DNA of 64,000 bases from Siphonodentalium dalli (taxonomy: Eukaryota; Mollusca; Scaphopoda; Gadilida; Siphonodentaliidae). The stretch is taken from the NCBI GenBank assembly GCA_032622095.1, contig CP136063.1, positions 35,504,106 to 35,568,105 on the forward strand, given 5' to 3'. The position numbers and the translations under genes are program-made. The notes under the pieces were generated by a model. That model was not told where the DNA came from, did not search any database, and saw nothing but the letters and a program-made list of their open reading frames with translations. Below are positions 46,548 through 59,012 of the stretch, in pieces (position 1 is the first letter of the stretch; every line of letters begins with the position of its first letter).

Positions 46548-47560
46548 GTGAGATTTATGTTAGCTTTGGCTAATAAACACACATCGATAAATACGTCACA
46601 GATGGCCGTGGACTCAGAGCCGTTAAGCAGTTTGCACAGTAAGACAAAGCATAAGGGTTCGTATCAGTGTGGGGAGTGCGAAAAATCATTTACTCAGTTG
46701 AATCACCTGACGACACATATGATGATCCACACGGGGGAACGTCCGTATCAATGTGATGTGTGCGATAAATCATTTACTAAGTCGGGTGACCTGGCGAGAC
46801 ACAATAGGATCCATACAGGAGATCGCCCATATCAATGTGATATATGTGATAAATCATTTACTGTGTCGAGTAACCTGGCGAGACATAAGATTGTCCACGC
46901 TGGGGATCGCCTATATGAATGCGATGTGTGCGAGAAGGCATTTGGTGACCTGGGTAACCTGACAATACATAGGAGGATCCACACCGGGTATCGCCCGTTT
47001 CAATGTGATGTGTGCGAGAAATCATTTACTCAGTCGGGTCACCTGACTAATCATAAGATGATCCACACGGGGGATCGCCCACACCAATGCGATGTGTGCG
47101 AGAAATCATTTATTTATTCGAATGACCTGACGAAACATATGAGGGTTCATACGGGTGATCGCCCATATCGATGTGATGTGTGCGAGAAATCATTTGCTCG
47201 ATCGAGTCAGCTGACGAGACATAAGAGGGTCCATACAGGAGATCGTCGGTATCAATGTGATGTGTGCAATAAATCATTTACTCGGCCCGGTGCGCTATCT
47301 TCACATAAGAGGATCCACGCGGGGGGATCGCCCATATCAATGTGATGTGTGCAATAAATCATTTACTCAGTTGATTATTTTGGCGAAACATATCCTTATT
47401 CACACGGGAGATCGCCAATATCAATGCGGTGTGTGCGAGAAAACATTTGGCGAACTGGGTAACCTGACCACACATAGGAGGATCGACACAGGGGATCGCC
47501 CGTTTCAATGTGATGTGTGCGATGATTTTTACTCAATTGAGTCACCTGACTACACATAAA
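46548..47560 (+). pseudogene. ZNF-5: C2H2 zinc-finger gene with frameshift after finger 8
   Basis: The frame 46548-47345 has a leader of about 37 residues and eight complete fingers (YQCGECEKSF … to ALSSHKRIH) with TGDRPYQCDVC linkers. At 47319-47325 a G run ('gcggggggatcg' where paralogues have 'gcgggtgatcg') shifts the frame. Fingers continue in the next frame to 47559: one good finger (NKSFTQLIILAKH), one with Asp for the last His (HRRID), then a half finger. A truncated 8-finger protein is possible. It is head to head with ZNF-4 and its tail feeds the 94-bp satellite. Confidence 0.75.
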
Positions 47561-47699
47561 AGGGTCCATACGGGGAGATCACCCCTACCAATTACATTCG
47601 AGTGACTTGGCGAAACTGAAGGGGATTCACATCGGGGGTCGCCCTTATCAATGTGATATAAGCGAGAAATAATTCACTCATTCGAGTGACCCGACGAAA
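47561..47699 (+). pseudogene. ZNF-5 3' tail, degenerate fingers
   Basis: Remains of about two fingers with indels ('ggggtcgcccttatcaatgt', 'gagaaataattcactcattc') that grade into the satellite at 47700. Confidence 0.7.
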
Positions 47700-50129
47700 C
47701 ATGAGATGCTCCACACGGGATCGCTCGTGTTAATGCGATGTGTATCAATGTGTGCGATAAATCATTTACTGAGTCTCTAGTCGCCTGACGAAACATGAGA
47801 TGATCCACACGGGATCGCTCGTGTTAATGCGATGTGTATCAATGTGTGCGATAAATCATTTACTGAGTCTCTAGTCGCCTGACGAAACATGAGATGATCC
47901 ACACGGGATCGCTCGTGTTAATGCGATGTGTATCAATGTGTGCGATAAATCATTTACTGAGTCTCTAGTCGCCTGACGAAACATGAGATGATCCACACGG
48001 GATCGCTCGTGTTAATGCGATGTGTATCAATGTGTGCGATAAATCATTTACTGAGTCTCTAGTCGCCTGACGAAACATGAGATGATCCACACGGGATCGC
48101 TCGTGTTAATGCGATGTGTATCAATGTGTGCGATAAATCATTTACTGAGTCTCTAGTCGCCTGACGAAACATGAGATGATCCACACGGGATCGCTCGTGT
48201 TAATGCGATGTGTATCAATGTGTGCGATAAATCATTTACTGAGTCTCTAGTCGCCTGACGAAACATGAGATGATCCACACGGGATCGCTCGTGTTAATGC
48301 GATGTGTATCAATGTGTGCGATAAATCATTTACGGAGTCTCTAGTCGCCTGACGAAACATGAGATGATCCACACGGGATCGCTCGTGTTAATGCGATGTG
48401 TATCAATGTGTGCGATAAATCATTTACTGAGTCTCTAGTCGCCTGACGAAACATGAGATGATCCACACGGGATCGCTCGTGTTAATGCGATGTGTATCAA
48501 TGTGTGGGATAAATCATTTACTGAGTCTCTAGTCGCCTGACGAAACATGAGATGATCCACACGGGATCGCTCGTGTTAATGCGATGTGTATCAATGTGTG
48601 CGATAAATCATTTACTGAGTCTCTAGTCGCCTGACGAAACATGAGATGATCCACACGGGATCGCTCGTGTTAATGCGATGTGTATCAATGTGTGCGATAA
48701 ATCATTTACGGAGTCTCTAGTCGCCAGACGAAACATGAGATGATCCACACGGGATCGCTCGTGTTAATGCGATGTGTATCAATGTGTGCGATAAATCATT
48801 TACGGAGTCTCTAGTCGCCAGACGAAACATGAGATGATCCACACGGGATCGCTCGTGTTAATGCGATGTGTATCAATGTGTGCGATAAATCATTTACGGA
48901 GTCTCTAGTCGCCAGACGAAACATGAGATGATCCACACGGGATCGCTCGTGTTAATGCGATGTGTATCAATGTGTGGGATAAATCATTTACGGAGTCTAG
49001 TCGCCTGACGAAACATGAGATGATCCACACGGGATCGCTCGTGTTAATGCGATGTGTATCAATGTGTGCGATAAATCATTTACTGAGTCTCTAGTCGCCT
49101 GACGAAACATGAGATGATCCACACGGGATCGCTCGTGTTAATGCGATGTGTATCAATGTGTGGGATAAATCATTTACGGAGTCTAGTCGCCTGACGAAAC
49201 ATGAGATGATCCACACGGGATCGCTCGTGTTAATGCGATGTGTATCAATGTGTGCGATAAATCATTTACTGAGTCTCTAGTCGCCTGACGAAACATGAGA
49301 TGATCCACACGGGATCGTGTTAATGCGATGTGTATCAATGTGTGCGATAAATCATTTACGGAGTCTAGTCGCCTGACGAAACATGAGATGATCCACACGG
49401 GATCGCTCGTGTTAATGCGATGTGTATCAATGTGTGCGATAAATCATTTACTGAGTCTCTAGTCGCCTGACGAAACATGAGATGATCCACACGGGATCGC
49501 TCGTGTTAATGCGATGTGTATCAATGTGTGCGATAAATCATTTACTGAGTCTCTAGTCGCCTGACGAAACATGAGATGATCCACACGGGATCGCTCGTGT
49601 TAATGCGATGTGTATCAATGTGTGCGATAAATCATTTACTGAGTCTAGTCGCCTGACGAAACATGAGATGATCCACACGGGATCGCTCGTGTTAATGCGA
49701 TGTGTATCAATGTGTGCGATAAATCATTTACTGAGTCTAGTCGCCAGACGAAACATGAGATGATCCACACGGGATCGCTCGTGTTAATGCGATGTGTATC
49801 AATGTGTGCGATAAATCATTTACTGAGTCTCTAGTCGCCTGACGAAACATGAGATGATCCACACGGGATCGCTCGTGTTAATGCGATGTGTATCAATGTG
49901 TGCGATAAATCATTTACTGAGTCTAGTCGCCAGACGAAACATGAGATGATCCACACGGGATCGCTCGTGTTAATGCGATGTGTATCAATGTGTGCGATAA
50001 ATCATTTACGGAGTCTAGTCGCCAGACGAAACATGAGATGATCCACACGGGATCGCTCGTGTTAATGCGATGTGTATCAATGTGTGCGATAAATCATTTA
50101 CTGAGTCTCTAGTCGCCTGACGAAACATG
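47700..50129 (+). repeat. 94-bp satellite derived from zinc-finger sequence, 26 units
   Basis: TGATCCACACGGG marks repeat at 47801, 47895, 47989, 48083 and so on to 50039. The step is 94 bp, or 92 bp where 'ctctag' is 'ctag', and once 88 bp. The unit contains recognisable finger codons ('atgagatgatccacacggg', 'tgtgcgataaatcatttact', 'gcctgacgaaacatg') plus a duplicated 'gatgtgtatcaatgtgtg' part, so it is 10 bp longer than the 84-bp finger and out of frame. Neighbouring units share the same variants (cggagtct, tgtgggat, gccagac). Confidence 0.95.
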
Positions 50130-52619
50130 CACTGAAAAAAAAACTTAGTCAAAAGTAACTAAGTTACCTTAGTCAGAAACCCCGTCTCAAATCTAATTAG
50201 CTTAGCTTAGTCAGAAATGACTAAGGTTGCCCTTAGTCATTTCTAACTAAGGCCTTAGTCAGAAATAACTAAGGCCTTAGTCAGAAATGACTAAGGCCTT
50301 AGTCAGAAATAACTACGGCTTGACTAAGTCATCAATGTATCCATTAGTACATTTAATTGGACCTAATTGTTGGGGGTATCATAACCCTGCAACCTCAGCT
50401 GAACATTGCAACTGCAGATTAAAATAACTGAAAATAATGACTTACAGGTATCAAAATAAATTTTATTAACTATTTAAACAATTAGACAATATAAACAATG
50501 TTTTATCTTGAAAGAAAATTATTGATCACTAAATACTAGTATGCATTGAATATACATTCAATATCTGACCAGTCGATAATTGTTTCAAATTGAGACAAAA
50601 ATTTAATGCTTACATTAAAATGATAACGAGCGACAAACATAGAAGATTAAATCGGAGGAAATGAAGGGTTTTTATCGAAGAAAAATTATATGATAAATAT
50701 CTTCACCACTATGTGTGGAACTGAGCGCTTGTTTCAAGCCACGGTGGAGTTTCCGACACACATCGTGACTTGCCTTCAGACTCGTCACAATAATTTCAGG
50801 AACACCGCCTTGGCTTGATACAAGCGTGCATATCCACACATGCATAGCACTTGGTGATAACCTCTATTTAACAAATGAATGTTTGTTTTCAGAAATGCAT
50901 GCAATATGAACGCTTTGTTGCGGTCACATTTTGAGTGAATCGCGGAAACATACCTTGCAATATTTGATTTAAATGTCACAATTTTGAGCGCAAAGTGTCA
51001 ACATATTAAAGGGCAAAATATTGCAATAATATCGCAAGCGACATGCTTATAAGCGTCGTCCCTTCAAGACAACAGCAGATCCAATAAACATGTAACTGTG
51101 CGCAATGACTTGGCGACAATGTTCTCATGTAGTCGCACATTTTCCATGAAATATCAGTGAATCAGCAGAAGATAGTTTGATAAGAACATCCAACCAATAA
51201 TAGTGTACTCCTGGTAAATTGTCGTAATACCGGTAACTTGACGATAACATGGCGAATAATGACAATGTCTCATATCCACACGTTTCAATGAACAATGATG
51301 AACACGGGATGAATTGGTCGGGGTCATTGTAAAGTTGGAATTGTAGATATGTGATCATCCATCACTACACGGCATCAGTTTCATTGTTATTGGTCTCTTT
51401 GTTGACATTGTTGCGCACAGTACAGTACTAGTACATGTAGTATATCCTCTCTTGTAGTTGTACATGCATGTCAATGTGCTCTGAAAGAATTAGATTCTGA
51501 ACAAGTGCTGTCAACTGCATTTTCAACATACTAATTTTAATAGCTGCTCATTGAGTCGTTGTTATTGTTGTCACTATTGCTTGACATCGAAGCTTGTGTA
51601 TGTTCATCTGAATGAAGTCAGACCATTGATTCGATTGAATGGATCATATCATGATTCATCGATTAATTGGCATGCATCTCTGCTCTCGATGAATTTAGTG
51701 GAAATTGTCAATGATTAATATAAAGCCTTTTTTTTCGCAGAATTTAAACTTGTCCGGTTATCAGAGGAACCGAAATCAGACCGTCTTTAATAACTGTCCG
51801 CAATCTAACAGGTAACAGTCTCGATCACCAATCCAAGCCGAAATGAACATCAAGTTCAACTTAGGGTACTCGTCCACAATTGACAATGTCAATGCCACTG
51901 CGAAAAACGTTAACCACACTGTATTTACTGTACTGTGTACACGTACATGTAACCTTGAAGGAGTCATCAGGCACAAATCTAAGTTTGGCAGCAAATACTT
52001 CAGGCGCCGTTCTTTCACATGTAGAATAAAGATTCAAGCCATTGTTGACAAATTGTCCACTTGTTCAGTTGTTGAAAGCAGCTGAATAATTAGTTCAACA
52101 ATACACGATGTCGATGAACGGTTTCGCAGATTATTTTCATAACTTCTCTTTTATCCTGGTTTCATCCGCTCTCCAAATACGCCATGGTTGTTATTTGTGT
52201 AATATGTCGTCTCTTTTAGTTAGTTCGACGCCAATATCACGTCTAAATCACTCTGATTTTAGTGATTTTATGGAAATAAAAATGTCTGCCACAAAATGGT
52301 GAGACAATAATTTGAGTTAAAATTACGTACTCGTCCATATTCGTACCAACCCGATTAACACAGAATGAATGCGATATTATATACATATTAAATGTCAGCA
52401 GATTAAGATTCAGTTATACTGTATGGAGTCATTGTCGTACATAATATGTCGCCGATAAGTATACTATTGAGTTTTGACGGCATGACTGAATCACGAAAAT
52501 ATTAACCTTAGTAACTACGATGTGACTAAGGTCAAACTTAGTTACTTTTGGCTAAGTTAGTCAAAAATAACTAAGTTACGGGTTGACTAAGGCTATGACT
52601 AAGTTTTTTTTTTCCAGTG
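50130..52619. mobile_element. 2.49-kb CACTG-ended TIR element inserted in the satellite
   Basis: The left end CACTGAAAAAAAAACTTAG and right end (reversed) CACTGGAAAAAAAAAACTTAG are inverted repeats. Both sides carry CTTAGTCA / TGACTAAG motifs, and the left has about four tandem 22-bp palindromic units near 50215-50320 ('ccttagtcagaaatgactaa'). Satellite flanks both ends (to 50129, and 52620-52665). No target duplication is clear, and the satellite phase jumps by about 40 bp. Short frames inside (50785, 51125, 51776, 51843) are not recognised, so it is probably non-autonomous. Confidence 0.85.
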
Positions 52620-52668
52620 TATCAATGTGTGGGATAAATCATTTACAGAGTCTAGTCACCTGACTCCA
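52620..52668 (+). repeat. Residual 94-bp satellite unit
   Basis: 'tatcaatgtgtgggataaat' 'catttacagagtctagtcac' continues the satellite on the far side of the inserted element and ends at a MITE-A. Confidence 0.85.
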
Positions 52669-53178
52669 CTTCAAGGTGGAATATCTCTTTGTAAACATAT
52701 ATTATGTAGTAACATGGGTATAAACTCTTAGATCTGAATCGAAGACTCATGTCTGAAAATGCTTCTATCGATTAATATTCATTTTATTTCGAATATTTCC
52801 TGCTCTAAAAAGGTGTGGTTGTTTAGCTAACGAACAATAGTGGTTAATTATATTGTGCAATTTTGTCACAAATAAACGTTAATTATACTCATTATCGCTT
52901 ATATCTGGGGAACAAAACAATACACCCAACCAATCTGTGACATTTGACATTCGTTGAGTAGCCGTAGGAACAGCCCAGTGCTCTATATCGCAATACGGTC
53001 TCATCCGAATGGTAGGTTCTAAAAATAGTAACATAAACGGGCCCGATTTAATATTCGGAATAAAATCAATATTAATTGATAGAAGCTTTTCCGGACATAG
53101 GTCTTCAGTTCATATCTATTATTTTATACCCACGCAACTATTTAAAATTTGTTATTTAAAGAGATAATCGACCTTTAA
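52669..53178 (+). mobile_element. MITE-A copy
   Basis: It begins 'tcaaggtggaatatctcttt' and ends GAGATAATCGACCTTTAA at 53178. The interior is complete apart from a short deletion after 'aatagtggtta'. Confidence 0.85.
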
Positions 53179-53287
53179 TTGATAGAAGCTTTTCCGGACA
53201 TACATGTAGGTCTTCAGTTCATATCTATTATTTTATACCCACGCAACTATTTCAAATTTGTTACTTAAAGAGATAATCCATCTTTAA
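53179..53287 (+). mobile_element. Second MITE-A right end, joined at an internal TTAA
   Basis: A further 109 bp repeats the MITE-A right end from 'ttgatagaagcttttccgga' to CCATCTTTAA. It starts exactly after the TTAA that sits inside normal copies ('atattaattgatagaagc'). This fits the preceding copy having inserted into the internal TTAA of this one. Confidence 0.8.
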
Positions 53288-53769
53288 ACATAAAATACAT
53301 GCGATCACTCCTCTTGAAATTTCAGACTCCAAACAAAACATTGGCACATTGTAAAGCACGTGGTTCCCAGATTGAATTTTTTTGGTTGGAGGTAAAAAAT
53401 GTCTATATTTTCTTCATGCAATTCTGACACAAATTAAAAGGTACATTTCGACGATATTATTTTTTTCATGCAGAAACTCGACGAAATTATTTTTTTCATG
53501 CAGAAACTTTGCGCAGATGTCAATCCTGGTGATCATGTTCTCAATTATCACAATTCCTAGATAGTCAGGGCTGCATGCCATTGGTTACTTTTGTGATACC
53601 ATCTTAAAATGATTAGTCTTCCTGAAAAGCTTGAACTCCGCCTCCACATTTTGTTTATCCGTCTCAAATAATAATTTGTATTGAGTATTATGCCGTATAT
53701 GTATTAATGATTTAATCTGCATGGGATTTTTCGTTGTATACTGTCAAGTCAGCATAATTGGCTTTTGGT
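53288..53769. other. No gene seen
   Basis: AT-rich, with a small direct repeat 'attatttttttcatgcagaaact' (twice near 53456 and 53486). Confidence 0.5.
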
Positions 53770-54700
53770 ATCTGATCTTTTCATTTGGATGTTTACCTAT
53801 TTTCTACGGATATGCTATTGTTTTCTGTTTGTTATTTTCTTCGTGATATGGTTTCTATACCCTTTTGCGAGTTATGCATTTGTGTGTGAGATAGGTTTTC
53901 TCATTGTGGCCGTTTGCATGATACGTAGTAGGTACGTGTGTTTGTGGTACTTTTGTATTAATGGTATTGTTCGGACTCGGATTGTTGGATTGTAATATCT
54001 TGTTTTTCCTTTCTTTATCAGGTTGAAATAAATAAATTATCCAACCTTGGCGTTCAGATATATTCACGCGATACACCCATCACTCCAAAAAGTTTGAATG
54101 AATTCCTTCACTTTATGAATTTATCTTCTCCTTTGGAAGCCGTCTATATCTTATGGCATTTTTTCTAATGGCTAGGAAATCAAATTTAGTTCCTATTTCA
54201 AAATCTACTGCCAATGCTGTAAATGTTCTCCACCGATCCGATAGTGAATGTTTGGACGACAAACTCATTATTACCATACGATTGTCAAAAACTATTCAGT
54301 TTGGAGAGAGAAAACTGAGACTTCCCATAACTAATATTCCTGGCTCTAAATTTTGTCTTGTTGTTGCATACAAAAATATGATTTCATTGGTACCGGCACT
54401 ATGCAGTGCACCAGTATTTATCAGGTTATCACATAAAAAAACAGATTCCCATCACTTATACTGATCTGACTCAGAAACTGAAGAAACTAATAACATTGAC
54501 CGATCGGGATCCACTCCTTTACTCATCCCATTCATTTAGACGTGGTGGAGCTACCTGCACCTTCCAAACGCATGTCCCATCAGAGCTTATACAAACACAC
54601 GGAGATTGTGTTAGCGATGCATACAAAGTCTACTTAGAATTTTCACAATTAGATAATTGTCAGTTTCAAAACATATGGCCGCGGCTAAATAGTCTCTAAT
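53770..54700 (+). pseudogene. Tyrosine recombinase relic (Crypton/DIRS/Ngaro-like)
   Basis: 54010-54160 reads as 'TPITPKSLNEFLHFMNLSSP' and 'LEAVYILW', then HFFLMARKSNLVPIS (54153 frame) with the first catalytic Arg. After a frame change near 54430, frame 54406-54699 has HSFRRGGAT (His-x-x-Arg), IQTHGD and SDAYKVYLEF with the nucleophile Tyr. The set R…HxxR…H/W…Y is that of tyrosine recombinases in eukaryotic Crypton and DIRS-like elements, which insert DNA by strand exchange. The N-terminal region before 54010 is not recognisable. The frameshift makes it inactive. No second protein that would tell Crypton from Ngaro is visible. Confidence 0.75.
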
Positions 54701-55534
54701 GTCTATTGCGTTGGGAATGAGAAACCTTGTTTTCCCAGTTAATTAATAAGGCATTTAATAATCCATATGTTTCAAAATTCACATTTTTCAGTGCAATTGT
54801 TTCTCAATTGAACAACTTTCTCGACTGTTTGGCCTGACATGATTTATATGTACCAAAATATTTCAAAAATGTTTTGAACTTCAAAGAAAGTTTCCAGAAA
54901 TATGTTCGCACCTCCCTGTCTCTGCGAGAAAAAACCCTGTCTCTGCGAGAAAAAAACCCCACCCCATTCCACGCGCATCTTAAAATTAGACATGATCTCA
55001 ACACATTTCCCGAGTTTCAAGTTACATAAAATAGGCTTCCAATGGGCAGTTATATTGCCCATTTTCTTTGTTTATTGTTCATGCAGTATATACATTTATT
55101 TATAATGATAGAACATGAAGTTCTTGGCAGTTAGAATGGTTTAGCCTGCCTGTGCAATGCGGGTCTCAGCTGTCTGGACATCGACGTAATCATGTCTGGT
55201 GTTTTGCGCGCCCATGTAGCTTGTGATGTCCTGATGTGCGTCGTGACGTCATGACGTCTTTATCGGTTTACATAAAGGAATCATTCAATATTTTTCATTT
55301 ATGAACGATTTATTACCAAAATAAAACCAGATAACAATGAAAATTCAATATATATGTGGATTTAAATTACAATTGATTCAACCATTTCATATTAGCGCAT
55401 GTGCAATCTTTACATTCTGTACTTCCGGTATAACATAACATATACCCGGATAGGACAGACAAAGATCCGGACCGAAAACATTACTTGCGTCCAGAATGGA
55501 CTGGCGCAAGTAAATATAAATTAAAAAATAAGCC
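54701..55534. other. No gene seen
   Basis: Includes a short direct repeat 'ctgtctctgcgagaaaaaac' (54917 and 54938). The rest is unassigned AT-rich sequence. Confidence 0.5.
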
Positions 55535-55615
55535 ACATTTTATATAGTTGCTGGGTTATAAAATGATAGATACATGCATGAGTCGAAGACACCTGTATGG
55601 AAACGCTTCTATTAT
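55535..55615 (+). mobile_element. MITE-A-related left-end remnant
   Basis: 'tatatagttgctgggttata' 'aaatgatagat' 'gagtcgaagacacctgtatgg' parallels the MITE-A left arm; it is diverged and truncated. Confidence 0.6.
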
Positions 55616-55718
55616 CGAACCCTTCCATGACTGGAGCTTCCTGATATTTTGTGAAAACTCTGTACAATGCATGATGTTATATATGCCAGTCTCCCATCGG
55701 ACATAAATAAAACAAATG

Positions 55719-55827
55719 TATTGGCCTAACAATATTCACATTGACGTTGTAAACCATAGCATTCTCTTATATATGCAAGGCTCACAGTCGCATATATAAT
55801 AATAAGATTATGCACTGACACAGGAAC
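55719..55827. mobile_element. Remnant of the palindromic MITE family
   Basis: 'attggcctaaca' followed by 'gcattctcttatatatgcaa' and 'tcgcatatataat' repeats the arm of the element at 27438-27823 in worn form. Confidence 0.7.
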
Positions 55828-55959
55828 TTTAATGCTGTACCAGCACAACTCACGCCATGAGAGGGTTAATGATGTTTTTCGTTACTATTTCAGATATAAT
55901 ACTCGAGAACAAACACAACTCAAAAAATTCCCAAATTGGTTCATATATTTACACTTTTC

Positions 55960-56080
55960 CAGAGAATTCACAATAAAATCAATATCAACTGATCGAAGCT
56001 TTTCCAGACAGGGATTTTCGATTCATATTATTTTATACCCAGGTAACTATATAGAACTTGTTATAGGAAGAGAAAGACTA
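55960..56080 (+). mobile_element. MITE-A-related right-end remnant
   Basis: 'aaaatcaatatcaactgatc' 'gaagcttttccagacaggga' 'ttattttatacccaggtaact' matches the right arm, with the terminus diverged. Confidence 0.65.
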
Positions 56081-56191
56081 TGTTGGATCGTAAACAAAAA
56101 GGAAGACGTTTGATATTGCCTGATGCAAATTGGAATGGCGTTCATCAATTAACTGATCGGCAAAGTATCCCAATTCCCGTGATGCATATAT

Positions 56192-57851
56192 TTAAAGGTG
56201 GATTATCTCTTTGTAAGCAGGCATTATATAGTTACCGGAGTATAAAGGTGGATTATCTCTTTGTAAGCAGGCATTATATAGTGACCGAAGTATAAAGGTG
56301 GATTATCTCTTTGTAAGCAGGCATTATATAGTTACCGGAGTATAAAGCATTAAAGGTGGATTATCTCTTTGTAAGCAGGCATTATATAGTTACCGGAGAA
56401 TAAAGGTGGATTATATCTTTGTAAGCAGGCATTATATAGTGACCGGAGTATAAAGGTGGATTATCTCTTTGTAAGCAGGCATTATATAGTTACCGGAGTA
56501 TAAAGGTGGATTATCTCTTTGTAAACATGTATTATATAGTTACCGGAGTATAAAGGTGGATTATCTCTTTGTAAGCATGCATTACATAGTGACCGGAGTA
56601 TAAAGGTGGATTATCTCTTTGTAATCAGGCATTATATATTTACCGGAGTATAAAGGTGGATTATCTCTTTGTAAGCATGCATTATATAGTTACCGGAGTA
56701 TAAAGGTCGATTATCTCTTTGTAAGCATGCATTATATAGTGACCGGAGTATAAAGGTGGATTATCTCTTTGTAAGCATGCATTATATAGTGACCGGAGTA
56801 TAAAGGTGGATTATCTCTTTGTAAGCATGCATTATATATTTACCGGAGTATAAAGGTGGATTATCTCTTTGTAAGCATGCATTATATAGTTACCGGAGTA
56901 TAAAGGTGGATTATCTCTTTGTAAGCATGCATTATATAGTGACCGGAGTATAAAGGTGGATTATCTCTTTGTAAGCAAGCATTATATATTTACCGGAGTA
57001 TAAAGGTGGATTATCTCTTTGTAAGCATGCATTATATAGTTACCGGAGTATAAAGGTGGATTATCTCTTTGTAAGCAGGCATTATATAGTGACCGGAGTA
57101 TAAAGGTGGATTATCTCTTTGTAAGCAGGCATTATATAGTTACTGGAGTATAAAGGTGGATTATCTCTTTGTAAGCAGGCATTATATAGTTACCGGAGTA
57201 TAAAGGTGGATTATCTCTTTGTAATCAGGCATTATATAGTTACCGGAGTATAAAGGTGGATTATCTCTTTGTAATCATGTATTATATAGTTACCGGGGTA
57301 TAAAGGTGGATTATCTCTTTGTAATCAGGCATTAGATAGTTACCGGAGTATAAAGGTGGATTATCTCTTTGTAATCAGGCATTATATAGTTACCGGAGTA
57401 TAAAGGTGGATTATCTCTTTGTAATCAGGCATTATATAGTTACCGGAGTATAAAGGTGGATTATCTCTTTGTAAGCAGGCATTATATAGTTACCGGAGTA
57501 TACAGGTGGATTATCTCTTTGTAATCAGGCATTATATAGTTACCGGAGTATACAGGTGGATTATCTCTTTGTAATCAGGCATTATATAGTTACCGGAGTA
57601 TAAAGGTGGATTATCTCTTTGTAATCAGGCATTATATAGTTACCGGAGTATAAAGGTGGATTATCTCTTTGTAATCAGGCATTATATAGTTACCGGAGTA
57701 TACAGGTGGATTATCTCTTTGTAATCAGGCATTATATAGTTACCGGAGTATAAAGGTGGATTATCTCTTTGTAATCAGGCATTATATAGTTACCGGAGTA
57801 TAAAGGTGGATTATCTCTTTGTAATCAGGCATGATATAGTTACCGGGGTAT
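56192..57851 (+). repeat. 50-bp tandem array of the MITE-A left terminus, 33 units before the parent element
   Basis: The unit starts AAAGGTGGATTATCTCTTTG and ends 'tatatagttaccggagtat', exactly 50 bp. Starts fall at 56194, 56244, 56294, then after an 8-bp interruption ('aaagcatt') at 56352 and every 50 bp to 57852, where the last unit runs on into a full MITE-A. The unit is the first 50 bp of the element from its terminal base. Local variants (aagcatgc, aagcaggc, aatcaggc) cluster in blocks, as expected for unequal exchange. Confidence 0.95.
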
Positions 57852-58358
57852 AAAGGATTATCTCTTTGTAAGCAGGCATTATATAGTTACCGGAGTATAA
57901 AATATTAGATTTGAATCGAAGACTCCTGTCCGGAAATGCTTCTATCGATTAATATTCATTTGATTTCGAATATTTTCTGGTCTAAAAGGTGTGGTTGTCT
58001 AGCTAACGAACAATAGTGGTTACTGTCAACAGAAACCATTTTTTTTATTATACAATTTTGTCACAAATAAACGTTAATTATACTCATTATCGCTTATATC
58101 TGTGGAACAAAACAATACAAAAAATCAATCTGGGATATTTGACTTTCGGTGCGTAGCCCAGTGTTCTATATCACAATATGGTATCATCCGAATGGCCTGT
58201 TCTAAAAATAGTAACATAAACGGTCCCGATTTAATATTCGAAATAAAATCAATATTAATTGATAGAAGCTTTTCCGGACAGGGGTCTTCAGTTCATATAT
58301 ATTATTTTATACCCACGCAACTATTTAAAATTTATTTAAAGAGATAATCCATGTTTAA
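57852..58358 (+). mobile_element. MITE-A copy that heads the 50-bp array
   Basis: It continues from the last array unit through the normal interior ('ggttgtctagctaacgaaca', 'caaataaacgttaattatac') to GAGATAATCCATGTTTAA. The first unit here has lost 6 bp ('aaaggattatctc'). Confidence 0.85.
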
Positions 58359-59012
58359 TGTTAGCCAAAGAAAATGCTGCAACGTATTATGTCATTGGAA
58401 CAAGTATAATGAAGAGCGTTTCTCTTTTTGCGAAGTAGCTGTAAATATTTTATAGAGTGGTATGTACCTGAATCAATTTTCCCAGTGTACTTAAAACTGA
58501 CAAGACTTTTTTTTCCAAACAGCTTTAACTTCTACCAGAGACATGGGAGGGGCTGTCTACTTTGATCAACATTTTAAAATCAATAAGTGCTTCTATTATC
58601 ATGACTATTTTGTAGATTTTACTATTCTGGTTACAGGACGATTGGAAAATGCTTCATTTTTCTCTAGTATTTAAAATATTAGCAATATTCCTGTGAAATG
58701 AAAGCTCAATTTTTGGAGGCATATAACTGAAAACTACTTTTCTTATACATGTATGATAAAGAACATATATTGGATATTCTACACATTTTCACAAATTTAT
58801 TTCACAATATTCACCAACTTTCCCATCTTTATGTCCTTTTTTATTTTTAATATGTTGTTTATCATTGGTTAATGTACACATTCTAGCTAAGAAATATTGG
58901 AGGTTTGGCACTTTTTTCGTAACTGCACTCGACAAATTATACACCTCATTATTATTTGAAATGTTTTATTGCTATGAAACCCATTCCTTATGTGATGAAT
59001 GGGACAGAGTGT
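58359..59012. other. No gene seen
   Basis: AT-rich unassigned sequence. Confidence 0.5.

Noticed and set aside
56192-57851. CRISPR-like array
   Set aside because: Units are directly adjacent with no unique spacers, the genome is eukaryotic, and the unit equals a MITE end.
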